From positions 744,001-808,000 of the forward strand of contig NZ_CP117449.1 in the NCBI RefSeq assembly GCF_030687835.1: a stretch of DNA of 64,000 nucleotides. The letters are read 5' to 3'. Below are positions 19,613-29,945 of the stretch, in pieces. How positions within the stretch are numbered: the stretch's first letter is position 1; every line of letters starts with the position of its first letter. Below the pieces are notes generated by a model. That model ran no database searches, was not told the DNA's origin, and saw only the letters and a list, made by a program, of their open reading frames with translations. This stretch comes from Pseudomonas hefeiensis (GTDB taxonomy: Bacteria; Pseudomonadota; Gammaproteobacteria; Pseudomonadales; Pseudomonadaceae). The position numbers and the translations under genes were made by a program.

Positions 19613-20461
19613 ATGGAAAAGTTTGAAAGTGAAGTTGGTGTTGCGCAGAGTGCTGAATTGATCCAGGCGCGTATTAACAGGCGCAAGACACTGGCCACCG
19701 CTGGCCGGCGTGTACGCAGGTCCATCGAGCAGTCTGACAGCCCGACCAGGAGTCTGGATGCGCTGGTGCTGGGAGATACACTCGTAGGCTACGGCAATAA
19801 CATGTCGCTCACTAATATGGCGATCATGGAAAACCTGATGAGCATGGCAATCATGGAGGCTAACTTCGAGGTTCCCGGCGGCAAGAACACCCACGCGTGG
19901 TATGACGCTTTTATCCAATGCTTGCATGATCTTGGGTGTTTTGTGGCCGACGATGGTTATACCCGCTACTCCGAGAGTTCCCGGCGTGTGGACATGGACT
20001 TGGTGATCAGCGATATCGTCAAGGGGCTCATCGACGGCGTAAAGGCCAGTATGCCGGCCGCGACGGTGCTCGGGGCCGTGGTGAACACCACGATTGACGG
20101 ACTGAAGAACGATAAGGAAACCATCGATCTGTTCGACAGCCAGGTCAAGACGGCCGACGGCACGCGTTTATCCGTCATCCCTTGCGAAGAGTTGGCCAGC
20201 GGCCTGCTGATCGCCTCGTCCGCCTCGATAAAGCAGTCCGGTTCTTCGAGTAACGGCGGCGTGCTGTTCGTAAACTGGCAATCTTCAGCGCGGGAGATCT
20301 TTCGCGGTAAATCGTTCGTTACCTTCAACCCTGCCCGTTACGAGGCGTTCAGGCAGGACATCGAAGAGTACCTGGGCGTACACCGCAGGGAGGTGCTGAG
20401 AAAGCGATTCAACCGTCGCAAGCAAGCCGCGGCTGTTGTTATGGCACCAGATAGCCTCTGA
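19613..20461 (+). CDS. Unassigned protein, paralogue of the divergent neighbour
   Basis: This is a 282-residue protein from ATG 19613, chosen for GGAAG seven bases upstream; the frame is open to a TTG at 19562. I do not recognise it. It shares the block order of the 219-residue neighbour on the other strand and adds an N-terminal extension rich in Arg and Ser and a hydrophobic central stretch (AATVLGAVVNTTIDGL). Its last 23 bases overlap the end of the convergent marC gene. Co-location with the glycosyltransferase toxin suggests a related function; nothing in the sequence proves it. Confidence 0.75.
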   Translation: MEKFESEVGVAQSAELIQARINRRKTLATAGRRVRRSIEQSDSPTRSLDALVLGDTLVGYGNNMSLTNMAIMENLMSMAIMEANFEVPGGKNTHAWYDAFIQCLHDLGCFVADDGYTRYSESSRRVDMDLVISDIVKGLIDGVKASMPAATVLGAVVNTTIDGLKNDKETIDLFDSQVKTADGTRLSVIPCEELASGLLIASSASIKQSGSSSNGGVLFVNWQSSAREIFRGKSFVTFNPARYEAFRQDIEEYLGVHRREVLRKRFNRRKQAAAVVMAPDSL

Positions 20462-21035
20462 CCCCGGTAAAGATGATCTGCGCGGCCAACGCGCAGACAA
20501 ACAGACCCATCAGGCGGCTGACGATCTGTAAGCCCTGGTCACCCAGAATCCGCTCGATGCGGCTGGACAAGTAAAGCACCACGCCGACGGTGAAGCTGGC
20601 CAGGGCGATGCTGATGATGGCCATGAGTTTGTCGTCCCAGTGCGGCTGGCTCACGCCCATCACCAGCAGGGCGCCAATGGTGCCGGGGCCGACAGTCAAG
20701 GGAATGGTCAGCGGGACGATGGTCACGTCCTGCTGAACATTATCGGTCTGTACGGCTGACTTGCCTTGGGCCATGCCCAGCGCCGAAATGAACAGCACGC
20801 TGCCGGCGCCGATTCGGAACGCATCCACGGTGATGCCGAACACGCTGAAAATCACCCGTCCGAACAAGTACAGCAATACGCTGGACACCAGCGTCGCGAT
20901 CGCGACTTTCCAGGCCAGGCGCCGTTGTTCCTTGCGCGAGTAGCCGCGAGTCAGGCTGATAAAACACGACAGCACGAAGAAGGGGCTGTAGAGCACCAGC
21001 ATCTTCAGGTAAACGCTGAACAACACATGAAGCAT
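20439..21035 (-). CDS. MarC family integral membrane protein
   Basis: This 198-residue protein has about six hydrophobic segments. Family features are FFVLSCFISLTRGYSRKEQRR near the N-terminus and TIVPLTIPLTVGPGTIGALL in the middle. MarC-family proteins sit in the inner membrane and have no settled function; the early multidrug-resistance link was not upheld. Its 3' end overlaps the convergent upstream gene by 23 bases with no terminator between, so the two transcripts may interfere. Confidence 0.9.
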   Translation of the reverse strand: MLHVLFSVYLKMLVLYSPFFVLSCFISLTRGYSRKEQRRLAWKVAIATLVSSVLLYLFGRVIFSVFGITVDAFRIGAGSVLFISALGMAQGKSAVQTDNVQQDVTIVPLTIPLTVGPGTIGALLVMGVSQPHWDDKLMAIISIALASFTVGVVLYLSSRIERILGDQGLQIVSRLMGLFVCALAAQIIFTGVRGYLVP

Positions 21036-21097
21036 GGTCGAGGCTCAAGACAGAGAAGGACGTCGGGAGTCTATCAGGCGTTTTGGTGTCTGTCGGC

Positions 21098-23872
21098 TCA
21101 GGACGTCTGCGCGGTACGATTCTGCTGGTCGCGCTGGGCCACCCAATGTTCGATCAGCTCGCGCAGTTGCGACAGCTCCACTGGTTTGGCCATGTGCCCG
21201 TCCATCCCGGCCTGACGGGCGCGCTCTTTGTGCTCGGCCAGGATGTGCGCGGTGAGCGCGACCACCGGGGTGCGGGTCCGCTGGTTACCCATTTCCCAGG
21301 CACGCAGTTGCTGAGTGGCGGAAAAGCCGTCGAGGATCGGCATTTCACAGTCCATCAAGACCAGGTCGTAGCGTTGCTCCTTCATGGCCTTGAGGGCTTC
21401 CTCACCGTTGCTGGCGGTGTCGGGTTGCAGGTTGAGCTTGCCGAGCATGCCGCGGATGACCTTGGTGGAAATGCTGTTGTCTTCGGCCACCAGGATGCGG
21501 AAGTCGCTGGGCACTTTTACCGGGACGACAGGCCCGGCGCTCAGCGGGATGTTCGGCGCCTGGCCTTTGTTGCGCTGGTTCAGTTCGTCCGCCAGGGTGG
21601 TCTTGAGGGTATAACCGGCCACCGGTTTGGCGAGGATGCGCTTGACTCCGCTGTTGCGCGCCACGATCTTGCTCGGCGCGTTGCTGATGCCGGTGAGCAT
21701 GATCAACAGGATGTCGTGATTCAGGCTCGGGTCTTCCTTGATCTTGGCCGCCAGTTGCATGCCGGTCATGCCGGGCATGTTCTGGTCCAGCAGCACCACG
21801 TCGAAATAGTCCCGAAGGTGAGCCTTGGTACGCAGCAGCGCCAGGGCTTCCTTGCCCGATGGTACCGCGCTGACGTTCAGGCCCCAGGCGCTGCACTGCT
21901 GCACCAGCACTTTGCGGCAGGTGTCATTGTCGTCGACGATCAACACCCGCGCCCCTTGCAGCGGACCATCTAGGTCGGAAGTCGGATGTTCGAGGCGATC
22001 CGGGTCCAGCGGCAAGGTGAGCCACAAGGTGCTGCCCTGGTTGCTGCCGCTTTTGATGCCGAACTCCCCATGCATCAGTATGATCAGTTGGCGGGCGATG
22101 ACCAGACCCAGATTACCGCCCAGGCGGGTGGCCGAGAGGAAGTTCTTGCTGTGCAGTTCGGCGTGCATCAGCGTGTCGCGCTCTTCGGCGTCCATGGGTG
22201 TTCCGCTGTCCTGCACCGCGATGCGCAGGCGCGGCTGATTGCTGCGCTCGTCCAGCGCCACGACGATCAGCACTTCACCCTCGTCGGTTTTTTTCAGGGC
22301 GTTTTCCAGCAGGCTCAGCAACGCCTGGCGCAACCGTGTCGGGTCACCGCTGATCACTCGCGGCACCTGGGGCTGGATAAAGCTGATCAATTCGACATTC
22401 TGCTGTTCGGCCTTGGCGCGGAAGATGCTCAGGCAGTCCTCGATCAGCGCATTGAGGTCGAATTGCACGTCGTCCAGTTCGATCTGCCCGGACTCCAGCC
22501 GGGAAATGTCGAGGATCTCGTTGATCAGGGTCAGCAGTTCATTGCCGGCGCTGTGGATCGTCTGCACGTAATCGCGCTGCTTGACCGACAGCGGTGTGCC
22601 CAGCAACAGTTCGGTCATGCCCAGCACGCCATTCATTGGCGTACGGATCTCGTGACTGATCTTGGCCAGGAACTCGGCCTTGGCATTGATCTCGGCGTTG
22701 CTCGCCGCCAGGTCGCGGCTGATGCTGAAACGGCTCTCGTTGATTGAACGCTGGCGCTCGCCCAGGGCGACACTCATCAGCAGTCCGCTGACGCAGATGA
22801 ACCCCAGTAGTGTGATGATCAGGCCCTGGGGGGCGACTTGCGTGAGCCCTTGCAGGGCTGGAAGGATGATCAGCGTGCCCAGGTTGAAGACCACCATGGC
22901 CGCGACAAACAGCCGTGCCGGGCGGTAGCCCTTTTGCCAGTGCCAGGCGCTGACGAACAGCATGCTCAGGCCGGCCAGGGCCACCAGGGCATAGGTCATG
23001 ATATTGAGCGGCAGTGTGTTCACGAACAACAGCAGCAGGCTGCAGAGCGTGATGAACACGATGTCTCCCAGCAGCAGCCGGTTCAACGGATGCGGGCCCA
23101 GGGGCGCGAAGAAGCGGTAGGCGAACATCAGGCCGCAGGGCGCGGTCAGCAGCAGGGCCAAGTAGGCCCCCGGCGTTTGAATCGCCGGCCAGTCGGGCAG
23201 CCAGGCGCCAGCCAGGTTCAACAGCAGCACCAGGCTCAGCATCAACAGCCCTTCACAGGCCGCCAGCCACAGGCAACTGCGTGAACGGGTATAGGCGTAG
23301 CGGGTGAGATTGTGCAGGATCAGCATCGCGATGCAGCCGAACAGCAACCCATAGATCAGCGTCTGGTTCTGATTGGCGGCTGCCTGTATCGCCGGTTCCA
23401 GAGTGACATTGGGCCGCAGTTCGTGGCGGGACGACAGTCGCAGGTAGACGTCCAGCTGTTTGTCGCTGCGAGGCAGGGCCAGCAGGTAATCGCTGCTGGG
23501 TACGGGGTGTTCGATACGGGGCAGGGCATCGCCACCGACTTGTTGGTCTACCAGGGCATCGCCGTCCAGCACATAGAGGTTCAGGCGAGACAGGTCTGGC
23601 GCAAAGATGCGCAGTATTTGTTCATGCGGGTCGGGGGCCAGCCGGAACCGCAGCCACAATGCCCCGCCCGGCCCGGCGGCCTTCAGGCTGTCCAGGTCGA
23701 TGGGGCTGAATTGGTTGGTGTAGCGGGCAGAACGGATGTCGCTCAGCTTCAGGTCACCCTGTTCGTCGAGCAATACCGCCCAGCCACTGCCTGGCGCGGC
23801 CTGGGCCGGGAGCGTGCAGAGCAGCGTCAGCAGGGTGACGGTTAAACCTATGGCAATCCTGAGCCAGCGCAC
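21098..23872 (-). CDS. retS: RetS hybrid sensor kinase
   Basis: RetS controls the switch between acute and chronic/biofilm lifestyles by binding and inhibiting GacS, so lowering Rsm small RNAs. The 924-residue protein has a signal peptide (to about 25), a periplasmic 7TMR-DISMED2-type domain, a seven-helix membrane domain (about 175-375), a HisKA segment with H407 (AKISHEIRTPMNG), an ATPase-like domain and two receiver domains with D696 (LLDQNMPG) and D841 (LMDCEMPILDG). As I recall the P. aeruginosa residues (H424, D713, D858), all are offset by the same 17. The ATP-binding domain is degenerate: the G1 box reads DSGTPMD. The purD-purH neighbourhood agrees with RetS. Confidence 0.93.
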   Translation of the reverse strand: MRWLRIAIGLTVTLLTLLCTLPAQAAPGSGWAVLLDEQGDLKLSDIRSARYTNQFSPIDLDSLKAAGPGGALWLRFRLAPDPHEQILRIFAPDLSRLNLYVLDGDALVDQQVGGDALPRIEHPVPSSDYLLALPRSDKQLDVYLRLSSRHELRPNVTLEPAIQAAANQNQTLIYGLLFGCIAMLILHNLTRYAYTRSRSCLWLAACEGLLMLSLVLLLNLAGAWLPDWPAIQTPGAYLALLLTAPCGLMFAYRFFAPLGPHPLNRLLLGDIVFITLCSLLLLFVNTLPLNIMTYALVALAGLSMLFVSAWHWQKGYRPARLFVAAMVVFNLGTLIILPALQGLTQVAPQGLIITLLGFICVSGLLMSVALGERQRSINESRFSISRDLAASNAEINAKAEFLAKISHEIRTPMNGVLGMTELLLGTPLSVKQRDYVQTIHSAGNELLTLINEILDISRLESGQIELDDVQFDLNALIEDCLSIFRAKAEQQNVELISFIQPQVPRVISGDPTRLRQALLSLLENALKKTDEGEVLIVVALDERSNQPRLRIAVQDSGTPMDAEERDTLMHAELHSKNFLSATRLGGNLGLVIARQLIILMHGEFGIKSGSNQGSTLWLTLPLDPDRLEHPTSDLDGPLQGARVLIVDDNDTCRKVLVQQCSAWGLNVSAVPSGKEALALLRTKAHLRDYFDVVLLDQNMPGMTGMQLAAKIKEDPSLNHDILLIMLTGISNAPSKIVARNSGVKRILAKPVAGYTLKTTLADELNQRNKGQAPNIPLSAGPVVPVKVPSDFRILVAEDNSISTKVIRGMLGKLNLQPDTASNGEEALKAMKEQRYDLVLMDCEMPILDGFSATQQLRAWEMGNQRTRTPVVALTAHILAEHKERARQAGMDGHMAKPVELSQLRELIEHWVAQRDQQNRTAQTS

Positions 23873-23971
23873 GGCGAAATCCCTTCGTAGGTTGATGCCA
23901 GATTATAACTATGCGCGGCGCCGGAGCAGACAGGCAAGGGCCATGGGCGCTTGCCTGTCTGAATGGCCGGG

Positions 23972-25267
23972 TTATTCCAGACTTTCGCCACGCTCGCGGG
24001 CAATGGCCCGGTAGCCAATGTCCTTGCGGTAGAAACAGCCTTCCCAATCGATCTCGGCGGCAAGCTTGTAGGCCTGCTGCTGAGCCGCGTCGACGCTGGA
24101 CCCCATGGCGGTGGCGCAAAGCACGCGACCGCCGGCGGTGACTACCTGGCCATCCTTCAGCGCGGTCCCCGCATGGAAAACCTTGCCTTCCAGCCCGGCT
24201 GCAGCCTCCAGGCCTTGTATCGCATTACCTTTAGCGTAGTCGCCCGGATAACCCCCGGCTGCCAGCACCACACCGACGCTTGGACGCGGATCCCATTGGG
24301 CTTCGACCTTGTCCAGTGCCTGGGCCAGAGCCGCTTCGACCAGCAGCACCAGGCTCGATTGCAGGCGCAGCATCACCGGTTGGGTCTCAGGATCGCCGAA
24401 ACGGCAGTTGAATTCGATGACTTTTGGGTTACCAGCCTTGTCGATCATCAGGCCGGCATACAGGAAGCCGGTGTAGACGTTGCCTTCCTCGGCCATGCCG
24501 CGCACGGTCGGCCAGATAACCTGGTCCATGACCCGCTGATGGACCTCAGTGGTGACCACCGGGGCAGGGGAGTAGGCACCCATGCCACCGGTGTTCGGGC
24601 CGCTGTCGCCATCGCCAACACGTTTGTGGTCCTGGCTGGTGGCCATTGGCAGGACGTTCTTGCCATCGACCATGACGATGAAGCTGGCTTCTTCGCCGTC
24701 GAGGAACTCTTCGATCACCACCCGGGAACCGGCATCCCCGAAGGCATTGCCGGCCAGCATGTCGCGCACGGCGTCTTCGGCTTCGGCCAGGGTCATGGCT
24801 ACGATCACGCCTTTACCGGCGGCCAGACCGTCGGCCTTGATCACGATCGGTGCGCCTTTTTCGCGCAGGTAAGCCAGGGCCGGATCGATCTCGGTAAAGT
24901 TCTGGTAGTCGGCGGTCGGAATCTTGTGACGTGCCAGGAAATCCTTGGTGAACGCTTTCGAGCCTTCCAGTTGCGCGGCGCCGGACGTTGGGCCGAAGCA
25001 GTCCAGGCCACGGGAGCGGAACAGATCGACCACACCGGCGACCAGCGGCACTTCCGGGCCGACGATGGTCAGCGAGACGTTCTTCTCGGCGAAGTCGGCC
25101 AGTTGTTCCAGGGCCAGCACGTCGATGGCGACGTTTTCGCACTTGGCTTCGATGGCGGTGCCGGCATTGCCCGGTGCCACGAAAACCTTCTGCACACGCG
25201 GATCCTGAGCCACTTTCCAGGCCAGGGCGTGTTCACGGCCACCGCTGCCAATGATCAAAACATTCAT
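23972..25267 (-). CDS. purD: Phosphoribosylamine-glycine ligase
   Basis: PurD joins glycine to phosphoribosylamine with ATP, the second step of purine synthesis. The 431-residue protein starts MNVLIIGSGGREHALAWKVA, has the ATP-grasp loop KADGLAAGKGVIVA near residue 150, and ends its metal site with FNCRFGDPETQPVM. It is complete and of normal length. A REP pair separates it from purH upstream. Confidence 0.97.
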   Translation of the reverse strand: MNVLIIGSGGREHALAWKVAQDPRVQKVFVAPGNAGTAIEAKCENVAIDVLALEQLADFAEKNVSLTIVGPEVPLVAGVVDLFRSRGLDCFGPTSGAAQLEGSKAFTKDFLARHKIPTADYQNFTEIDPALAYLREKGAPIVIKADGLAAGKGVIVAMTLAEAEDAVRDMLAGNAFGDAGSRVVIEEFLDGEEASFIVMVDGKNVLPMATSQDHKRVGDGDSGPNTGGMGAYSPAPVVTTEVHQRVMDQVIWPTVRGMAEEGNVYTGFLYAGLMIDKAGNPKVIEFNCRFGDPETQPVMLRLQSSLVLLVEAALAQALDKVEAQWDPRPSVGVVLAAGGYPGDYAKGNAIQGLEAAAGLEGKVFHAGTALKDGQVVTAGGRVLCATAMGSSVDAAQQQAYKLAAEIDWEGCFYRKDIGYRAIARERGESLE

Positions 25268-25484
25268 TTCAAAAACCTCGGATGACGCTGATTCTGTTGA
25301 GCACCTCAGGGATGCTTTTCTGTGGGAGCGAGTTTGTGTGGAGCTGGGCTGGTGTGGGAGCTGGGCTTGCCCGCGATAGCATCACCTCGGTTTGCCTGAT
25401 AGACCGAGTTGCCTGTATCGCGGGCAAGCCTTGCTCCCACAAAGCCTTGCACCCACATAAATCCAGCTCCCACATTGATCGATG
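25268..25484. repeat. REPIN between purH and purD
   Basis: An inverted REP pair lies at about 25353-25441, with cores CTTGCCCGCGATAGC and its complement. Further GTGGGAGC fragments flank it. No gene is supported. Confidence 0.8.
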
Positions 25485-27092
25485 TTAGTGACGGAAGTGG
25501 CGCATGCCGGTGAATACCATGGCGATGCCGGCCTCATCAGCGGCGGCGATCACTTCGCTGTCACGCATCGAACCGCCCGGCTGGATCACCGCAGTGATGC
25601 CGACCTTGGCCGCGTTGTCGATGCCGTCGCGGAACGGGAAGAACGCATCGGAGGCCATGACCGCGCCCTGTACCTGCAAGCCTGCGTGTTCGGCCTTGAT
25701 CGCGGCGATGCGGGCCGAGTTCACGCGGCTCATCTGGCCGGCGCCGACGCCGATGGTCTGGCGGTTCTTGGCGTAGACGATGGCGTTGGACTTGACGTAC
25801 TTGGCGACTTTCCAGGCGAAGATCAAATCGTTGATTTCCTGCTCGCTTGGGGCGCGCTTGGTCACCACTTTCAAATCTTCGCTGCCGATCATGCCGATGT
25901 CGCGACTTTGTACCAGCAGGCCGCCGTTGACGCGCTTGTAGTCCCAGGCCGGCGCACGGTCGGCCGACCATTGACCGCAGGCCAGCAGGCGTACGTTGGC
26001 CTTGGCGGCGACGATGGCGCGGGCTTCTTCGCTGACCGAAGGGGCGATGATCACTTCGACGAACTGACGCTCGACGATGGCTTTGGCGGTTTCGGCGTCC
26101 AGTTCACGGTTGAAGGCGATGATGCCGCCGAATGCCGATTCGGTGTCGGTGGCGTAGGCCAGTTCGTAGGCCTGGCGAATGCCGCCCTCGGCGTCCGGGC
26201 TAACGGCCACGCCGCACGGGTTGGCGTGCTTGACGATCACACAGGCTGGCTTGACGAAGCTCTTGACGCATTCCAGCGCCGCATCGGTGTCGGCCACGTT
26301 GTTGAACGACAGTTCCTTGCCTTGCAGTTGGGTGGCGGTGGCGATGCCGACTTCGGCTGGCTTGGCTTCCACGTAGAACGCCGCGCTCTGGTGCGGGTTC
26401 TCGCCGTAGCGCATTTCCTGGGCCTTGACGAACTGGGTGTTGAAGGTGCGCGGGAATTCGCTGCGACCTTCCGTGCCCAGGGTTTCGGCCGCCTGGTTCA
26501 CGGTGCCCATGTAGTTGGCGATCATGCCGTCATAGGCCGCAGTGTGTTCGAAGGCCTTGAGCATCAGGTCGAAGCGCTGAGCGTAGGTCAGGCCACCGGC
26601 CTTGAGGTTATCCAGTACGCTGGCGTAGTCGCTGGCATTGACCACGATGGCTACGTCTTTGTGGTTCTTGGCCGCCGAGCGGACCATGGTCGGGCCGCCG
26701 ATGTCGATGTTTTCAATGGCGGTCGGCAGGTCGCAGCCTGGCTTGTTGATGGTGGCTTCGAACGGGTAGAGGTTGACGGCCACCAGGTCGATCGGCTTGA
26801 TGCCGTGCTCGTTCATGATGGCGTCGTCGATGCCGCGACGACCCAGGATCCCGCCATGGATCTTCGGGTGCAGGGTCTTGACCCGACCATCCATCATTTC
26901 TGCAAAACCGGTGTAGTCCGCGACTTCCACTGCGGCGACGCCGTTGTCCTGCAGCAGCTTGAAGGTCCCGCCGGTGGAGAGAATCTCGACGCCCAGCTGT
27001 TGCAGTTCGCGGGCGAATTCGAGGATCCCGGTCTTGTCGGAGACGCTGATCAAGGCGCGGCGGATCGGCAGGCGGGTGGTCTGGTCGGTCAT
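25485..27092 (-). CDS. purH: Bifunctional AICAR transformylase / IMP cyclohydrolase
   Basis: PurH performs the last two steps of IMP synthesis. The N-terminal third is the cyclohydrolase (MGS-like) domain ([24 protein letters not shown]), the rest the formyltransferase ([22 protein letters not shown]). I chose ATG 27092 ([12 protein letters not shown]), giving 535 residues; the frame stays open to an upstream codon at 27113, but the family begins at MTDQ. Confidence 0.96.
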   Translation of the reverse strand: MTDQTTRLPIRRALISVSDKTGILEFARELQQLGVEILSTGGTFKLLQDNGVAAVEVADYTGFAEMMDGRVKTLHPKIHGGILGRRGIDDAIMNEHGIKPIDLVAVNLYPFEATINKPGCDLPTAIENIDIGGPTMVRSAAKNHKDVAIVVNASDYASVLDNLKAGGLTYAQRFDLMLKAFEHTAAYDGMIANYMGTVNQAAETLGTEGRSEFPRTFNTQFVKAQEMRYGENPHQSAAFYVEAKPAEVGIATATQLQGKELSFNNVADTDAALECVKSFVKPACVIVKHANPCGVAVSPDAEGGIRQAYELAYATDTESAFGGIIAFNRELDAETAKAIVERQFVEVIIAPSVSEEARAIVAAKANVRLLACGQWSADRAPAWDYKRVNGGLLVQSRDIGMIGSEDLKVVTKRAPSEQEINDLIFAWKVAKYVKSNAIVYAKNRQTIGVGAGQMSRVNSARIAAIKAEHAGLQVQGAVMASDAFFPFRDGIDNAAKVGITAVIQPGGSMRDSEVIAAADEAGIAMVFTGMRHFRH

Positions 27093-27124
27093 TTCAATTT
27101 CCATCAAAAGCAAGGGAAGTCAGC

Positions 27125-27157
27125 AAAAAAGGCGACCGTTTTTTACGCGGGCGCCTT
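27125..27157 (-). terminator. Terminator after fis
   Basis: On the minus strand an AAGGCG / CGCCTT stem is followed by six Ts. It lies between fis and purH and should end the dusB-fis transcript. Confidence 0.75.
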
Positions 27158-27175
27158 TCTGGTTTGATTGAATGC

Positions 27176-27496
27176 TTACAGCAGATCGTACTGCTTGAGT
27201 TTCTTGCGCAGGGTGCCGCGGTTCAGGCCCAGCAGCTCACTGGCCTTGGTCTGGTTGCCCTTGACGTAGTTCATCACGCTTTCGAGCAGAGGTGCCTCGA
27301 CTTCCGAAAGCACCAGGTTGTACACATCCGTGACGGCAGCGCCCTCAAGGTGGGCGAAATAATTGTGCAGCGCCTTCTCGACACTCCCGCGAAGGGTCTG
27401 ACCTTCTTCGCTGGGCGTATTGAGGTGCTGTTTCAAATTTACGTTGTCGCTCACGGGTGTTATTCCACTCACTAAAGTCTCGGTCATCATCGTCAT
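27176..27496 (-). CDS. fis: Nucleoid protein Fis
   Basis: This 106-residue protein has the Fis C-terminal helix-turn-helix ([20 protein letters not shown]) and the acidic/helical core [18 protein letters not shown]. Fis bends DNA and regulates rRNA and growth-phase genes. The dusB-fis pairing is conserved in gammaproteobacteria; here fis starts inside the dusB stop region (overlap of four bases). Confidence 0.97.
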   Translation of the reverse strand: MTMMTETLVSGITPVSDNVNLKQHLNTPSEEGQTLRGSVEKALHNYFAHLEGAAVTDVYNLVLSEVEAPLLESVMNYVKGNQTKASELLGLNRGTLRKKLKQYDLL

Positions 27497-28500
27497 GCGG
27501 CCACCCCTTCGTCCCCTGTCAGGCTCTTGTAACGCTCAGCGAAGAACGCCTGAACGTCGGCGCATTGTGCTTGCGTACCATCCAAACGATTGAAACGGGC
27601 GCGAAACTCCCTGGCGCCCGGCAGGGTTGCGAGATACCAGCCCACATGCTTGCGAGCGATGCGTACACCCATGACTTCTCCGTAGAAGGCATGCAGCGCG
27701 GCCAGATGCTCTAGCAGAATACGTTCCACCTCGGACAATTGCGGCGCAGCGAGCTTTTCGCCAGTGCGCAGGAAGTGTTCGATTTCACGAAAAATCCATG
27801 GCCGCCCCTGGGCAGCCCGGCCGATCAACAGCCCGTCGGCACCCGTCGCGTCGAGCACGTACCGGGCCTTTTCGGGCGAATCGACGTCGCCGTTGGCAAA
27901 GACCGGAATCGACACCGCCTGCTTGATCGCGGCAATGGTGTCGTACTCGGCCTCGCCGGTGTACAGGTCGGCACGGGTGCGGCCATGCACCGCCAGCGCC
28001 GTGATGCCTGCCTGTTCGGCAATCTTCGCCACCGTCAGGCCGTTCTTGTTCTCCCGGTCCCACCCGGTGCGGATCTTCAGGGTCACCGGCACATCGACCG
28101 CAGCGACGACCGCCTGCAGGATCTCGGTGACCAGCGCTTCGTCTTTCAACAGCGCCGACCCGGCGGCTTTGTTGCAGACCTTCTTCGCCGGACAGCCCAT
28201 GTTGATGTCAATGATCTGTGCGCCCAGCTCGACATTGGCCCGGGCCGCCTGCGCCAGCATCTGGGCGTCGCCACCGGCGATCTGCACCGAGCGGGGCTCG
28301 GGATCGCCTTCGTGGATCATGCGCAGACGCGATTTGCGGGTGTTCCACAAACTCATGTCGCTGGTAACCATTTCCGAAACTACAAGGCCGGCGCCCAGTC
28401 GCTTGCACAGCTGACGAAAGGGCTGGTCAGTGACGCCCGCCATAGGGGCGAGAACCAGGCCGTTCTGTAATGTATATGGGCCGATGCGTACCGCCGACAT
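27493..28500 (-). CDS. dusB: tRNA-dihydrouridine synthase B
   Basis: DusB is a flavoprotein that reduces uridine to dihydrouridine in tRNA. The 335-residue protein shows the FMN/active-site stretch [20 protein letters not shown] with the catalytic cysteine region, [11 protein letters not shown], and VTLKIRTGW. It is the first gene of the dusB-fis operon. Confidence 0.95.
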   Translation of the reverse strand: MSAVRIGPYTLQNGLVLAPMAGVTDQPFRQLCKRLGAGLVVSEMVTSDMSLWNTRKSRLRMIHEGDPEPRSVQIAGGDAQMLAQAARANVELGAQIIDINMGCPAKKVCNKAAGSALLKDEALVTEILQAVVAAVDVPVTLKIRTGWDRENKNGLTVAKIAEQAGITALAVHGRTRADLYTGEAEYDTIAAIKQAVSIPVFANGDVDSPEKARYVLDATGADGLLIGRAAQGRPWIFREIEHFLRTGEKLAAPQLSEVERILLEHLAALHAFYGEVMGVRIARKHVGWYLATLPGAREFRARFNRLDGTQAQCADVQAFFAERYKSLTGDEGVAA

Positions 28501-28685
28501 AGGACTTCCCTGAAGTGGGGCCGGATCATGAGACTTCGAAAAAGGGTTGGCATGATACCCGCTCTCGATGACTGGATAAAGGTCGAATTGGATAAAATCT
28601 GAACAGCTATTTTGTTATCGCCAGCGGTTTGGTTCGGCTGCGCTGAGTCAGAAAGCTGCCGCCAATCGTCCGGCCCTGATGTGCA

Positions 28686-29915
28686 TCACTCTGGTGAATG
28701 AAAGCTCAGGCTGTAGTTCACCGCTTTAGGTCCCGGGTCGAGGATATCCAGGGCGATATGAATGGGAGTCTGCGGCGGCATTTCCCCCAGGCCTTCGGCA
28801 TCGCCGCCAAGATATTCACCGGGTTTGAAACGGCGACTGGCGATCAGATGTCCGTTGAGGTCGGCGAATCGCAGCTCCAGCAGCGGGAAAGGCTGGGAGA
28901 ACGGCGCACGGTTGTAGATGATTGCGTCTACCACCAGGGCGCCGCTGAACTCCGGATGGCTGCGCACCACCAGGTTACTGCTTTTGATTTTGGCGATGTC
29001 GACCTTGGACGGCACGTCACAGCCGATGGTCGGGCAAATCTGCAGGAACCAGGGGCGATACTGGTCCTGACGGGCCAGTTCTTCGAAGTGGTAGGCGATG
29101 TACTGACCGGCCAGGGCCGCGGCGGCAAACAGTATCAACAGACCCCACAACAAGCGCCGGCCCCAGGGCGAGCGGCGTTTGCGCCAGTCCAGTTGCAGCG
29201 GGTCGTCATCCAGGTCCTGAAGGGCCTCGGCGCGTATTCCGGGCTCATGGCGCTCGCGGGCCTTGCGCATCGGCCCCGGTTGCCGCGGTGCTTCGTCGTG
29301 ATCGTCGCTGGCAGACAAACTTTCCAGGTGTTCGTGGGGCTCGTCGTCCGGCTCCAGGCGTAGCGGGGCGAGCGGCTCGTCGTCCGGTTCCAGCGGTTCC
29401 AGCGCCAGGGACAAGGACGGTTCGGTGCGCGGAGGCCGGGCCGGTTCATGGGGGGCGAACGGTTCGACCGGGGGCTGGAGGGCCGTTTCGTCGCGCTCGC
29501 TGGCAGACTCGCTGTACAGGCTGTCGGACCAGGGTTCCTGTTCGTTCAGGAGGGGCTCACGCTGTGCGTTCAGATTGTCTTCACGGCGCCGGCCGAAAGT
29601 ATCCGGTGCCCGGTTGTCACGCCGTTCCAGGCGAGCCAGTTCCTTGTCCAGGTCATCGAGGTCCAGCTCGGCGGCAGTCCATTGCTTTTGGCTGATCGCT
29701 CGGGGCGGGGATTCGGCGACGGGCGTCTTGATCGGTGGCGCCAGGGGCGTGACGGTTTCCTTGGCAGCATGCTGTTCCAGCAATTGCCGTGCGGCATTGA
29801 ACACTTGCAGGCACGAGCCACAGCGAACCACCCCGCGGGCCACGCTCAATTGAGTATGGCTGACGCGAAAACTGGTGTGGCAATGCGGGCACTGGGTGAC
29901 GAAGCTGTCAGTCAT
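28686..29915 (-). CDS. Zinc-ribbon and DUF3426 membrane protein
   Basis: The first 40 residues are a zinc ribbon (CPHCHTSF ... VRCGSCLQVF, an MJ0042-type finger). A long acidic, Pro/Glu/Arg-rich linker follows (about 60-240), then one membrane segment (about 248-272, LLWGLLILFAAAALAGQYIA) and a DUF3426 domain at the C-terminus (SGALVVDAIIYNRAPFSQPF, RRFKPGEYL). The layout fits a cytoplasmic finger with a periplasmic DUF3426 domain. Function is unknown. It is normally found next to prmA in pseudomonads, as here. Confidence 0.9.
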   Translation of the reverse strand: MTDSFVTQCPHCHTSFRVSHTQLSVARGVVRCGSCLQVFNAARQLLEQHAAKETVTPLAPPIKTPVAESPPRAISQKQWTAAELDLDDLDKELARLERRDNRAPDTFGRRREDNLNAQREPLLNEQEPWSDSLYSESASERDETALQPPVEPFAPHEPARPPRTEPSLSLALEPLEPDDEPLAPLRLEPDDEPHEHLESLSASDDHDEAPRQPGPMRKARERHEPGIRAEALQDLDDDPLQLDWRKRRSPWGRRLLWGLLILFAAAALAGQYIAYHFEELARQDQYRPWFLQICPTIGCDVPSKVDIAKIKSSNLVVRSHPEFSGALVVDAIIYNRAPFSQPFPLLELRFADLNGHLIASRRFKPGEYLGGDAEGLGEMPPQTPIHIALDILDPGPKAVNYSLSFHSPE

Positions 29916-29945
29916 GCGGCAATCCGGTTGATACAGGCGCCCATT

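Noticed and set aside
25482..27167. 561-codon open frame on the plus strand opposite purH
   Set aside because: It mirrors purH codon structure and resembles no protein; purH is certain on the other strand.
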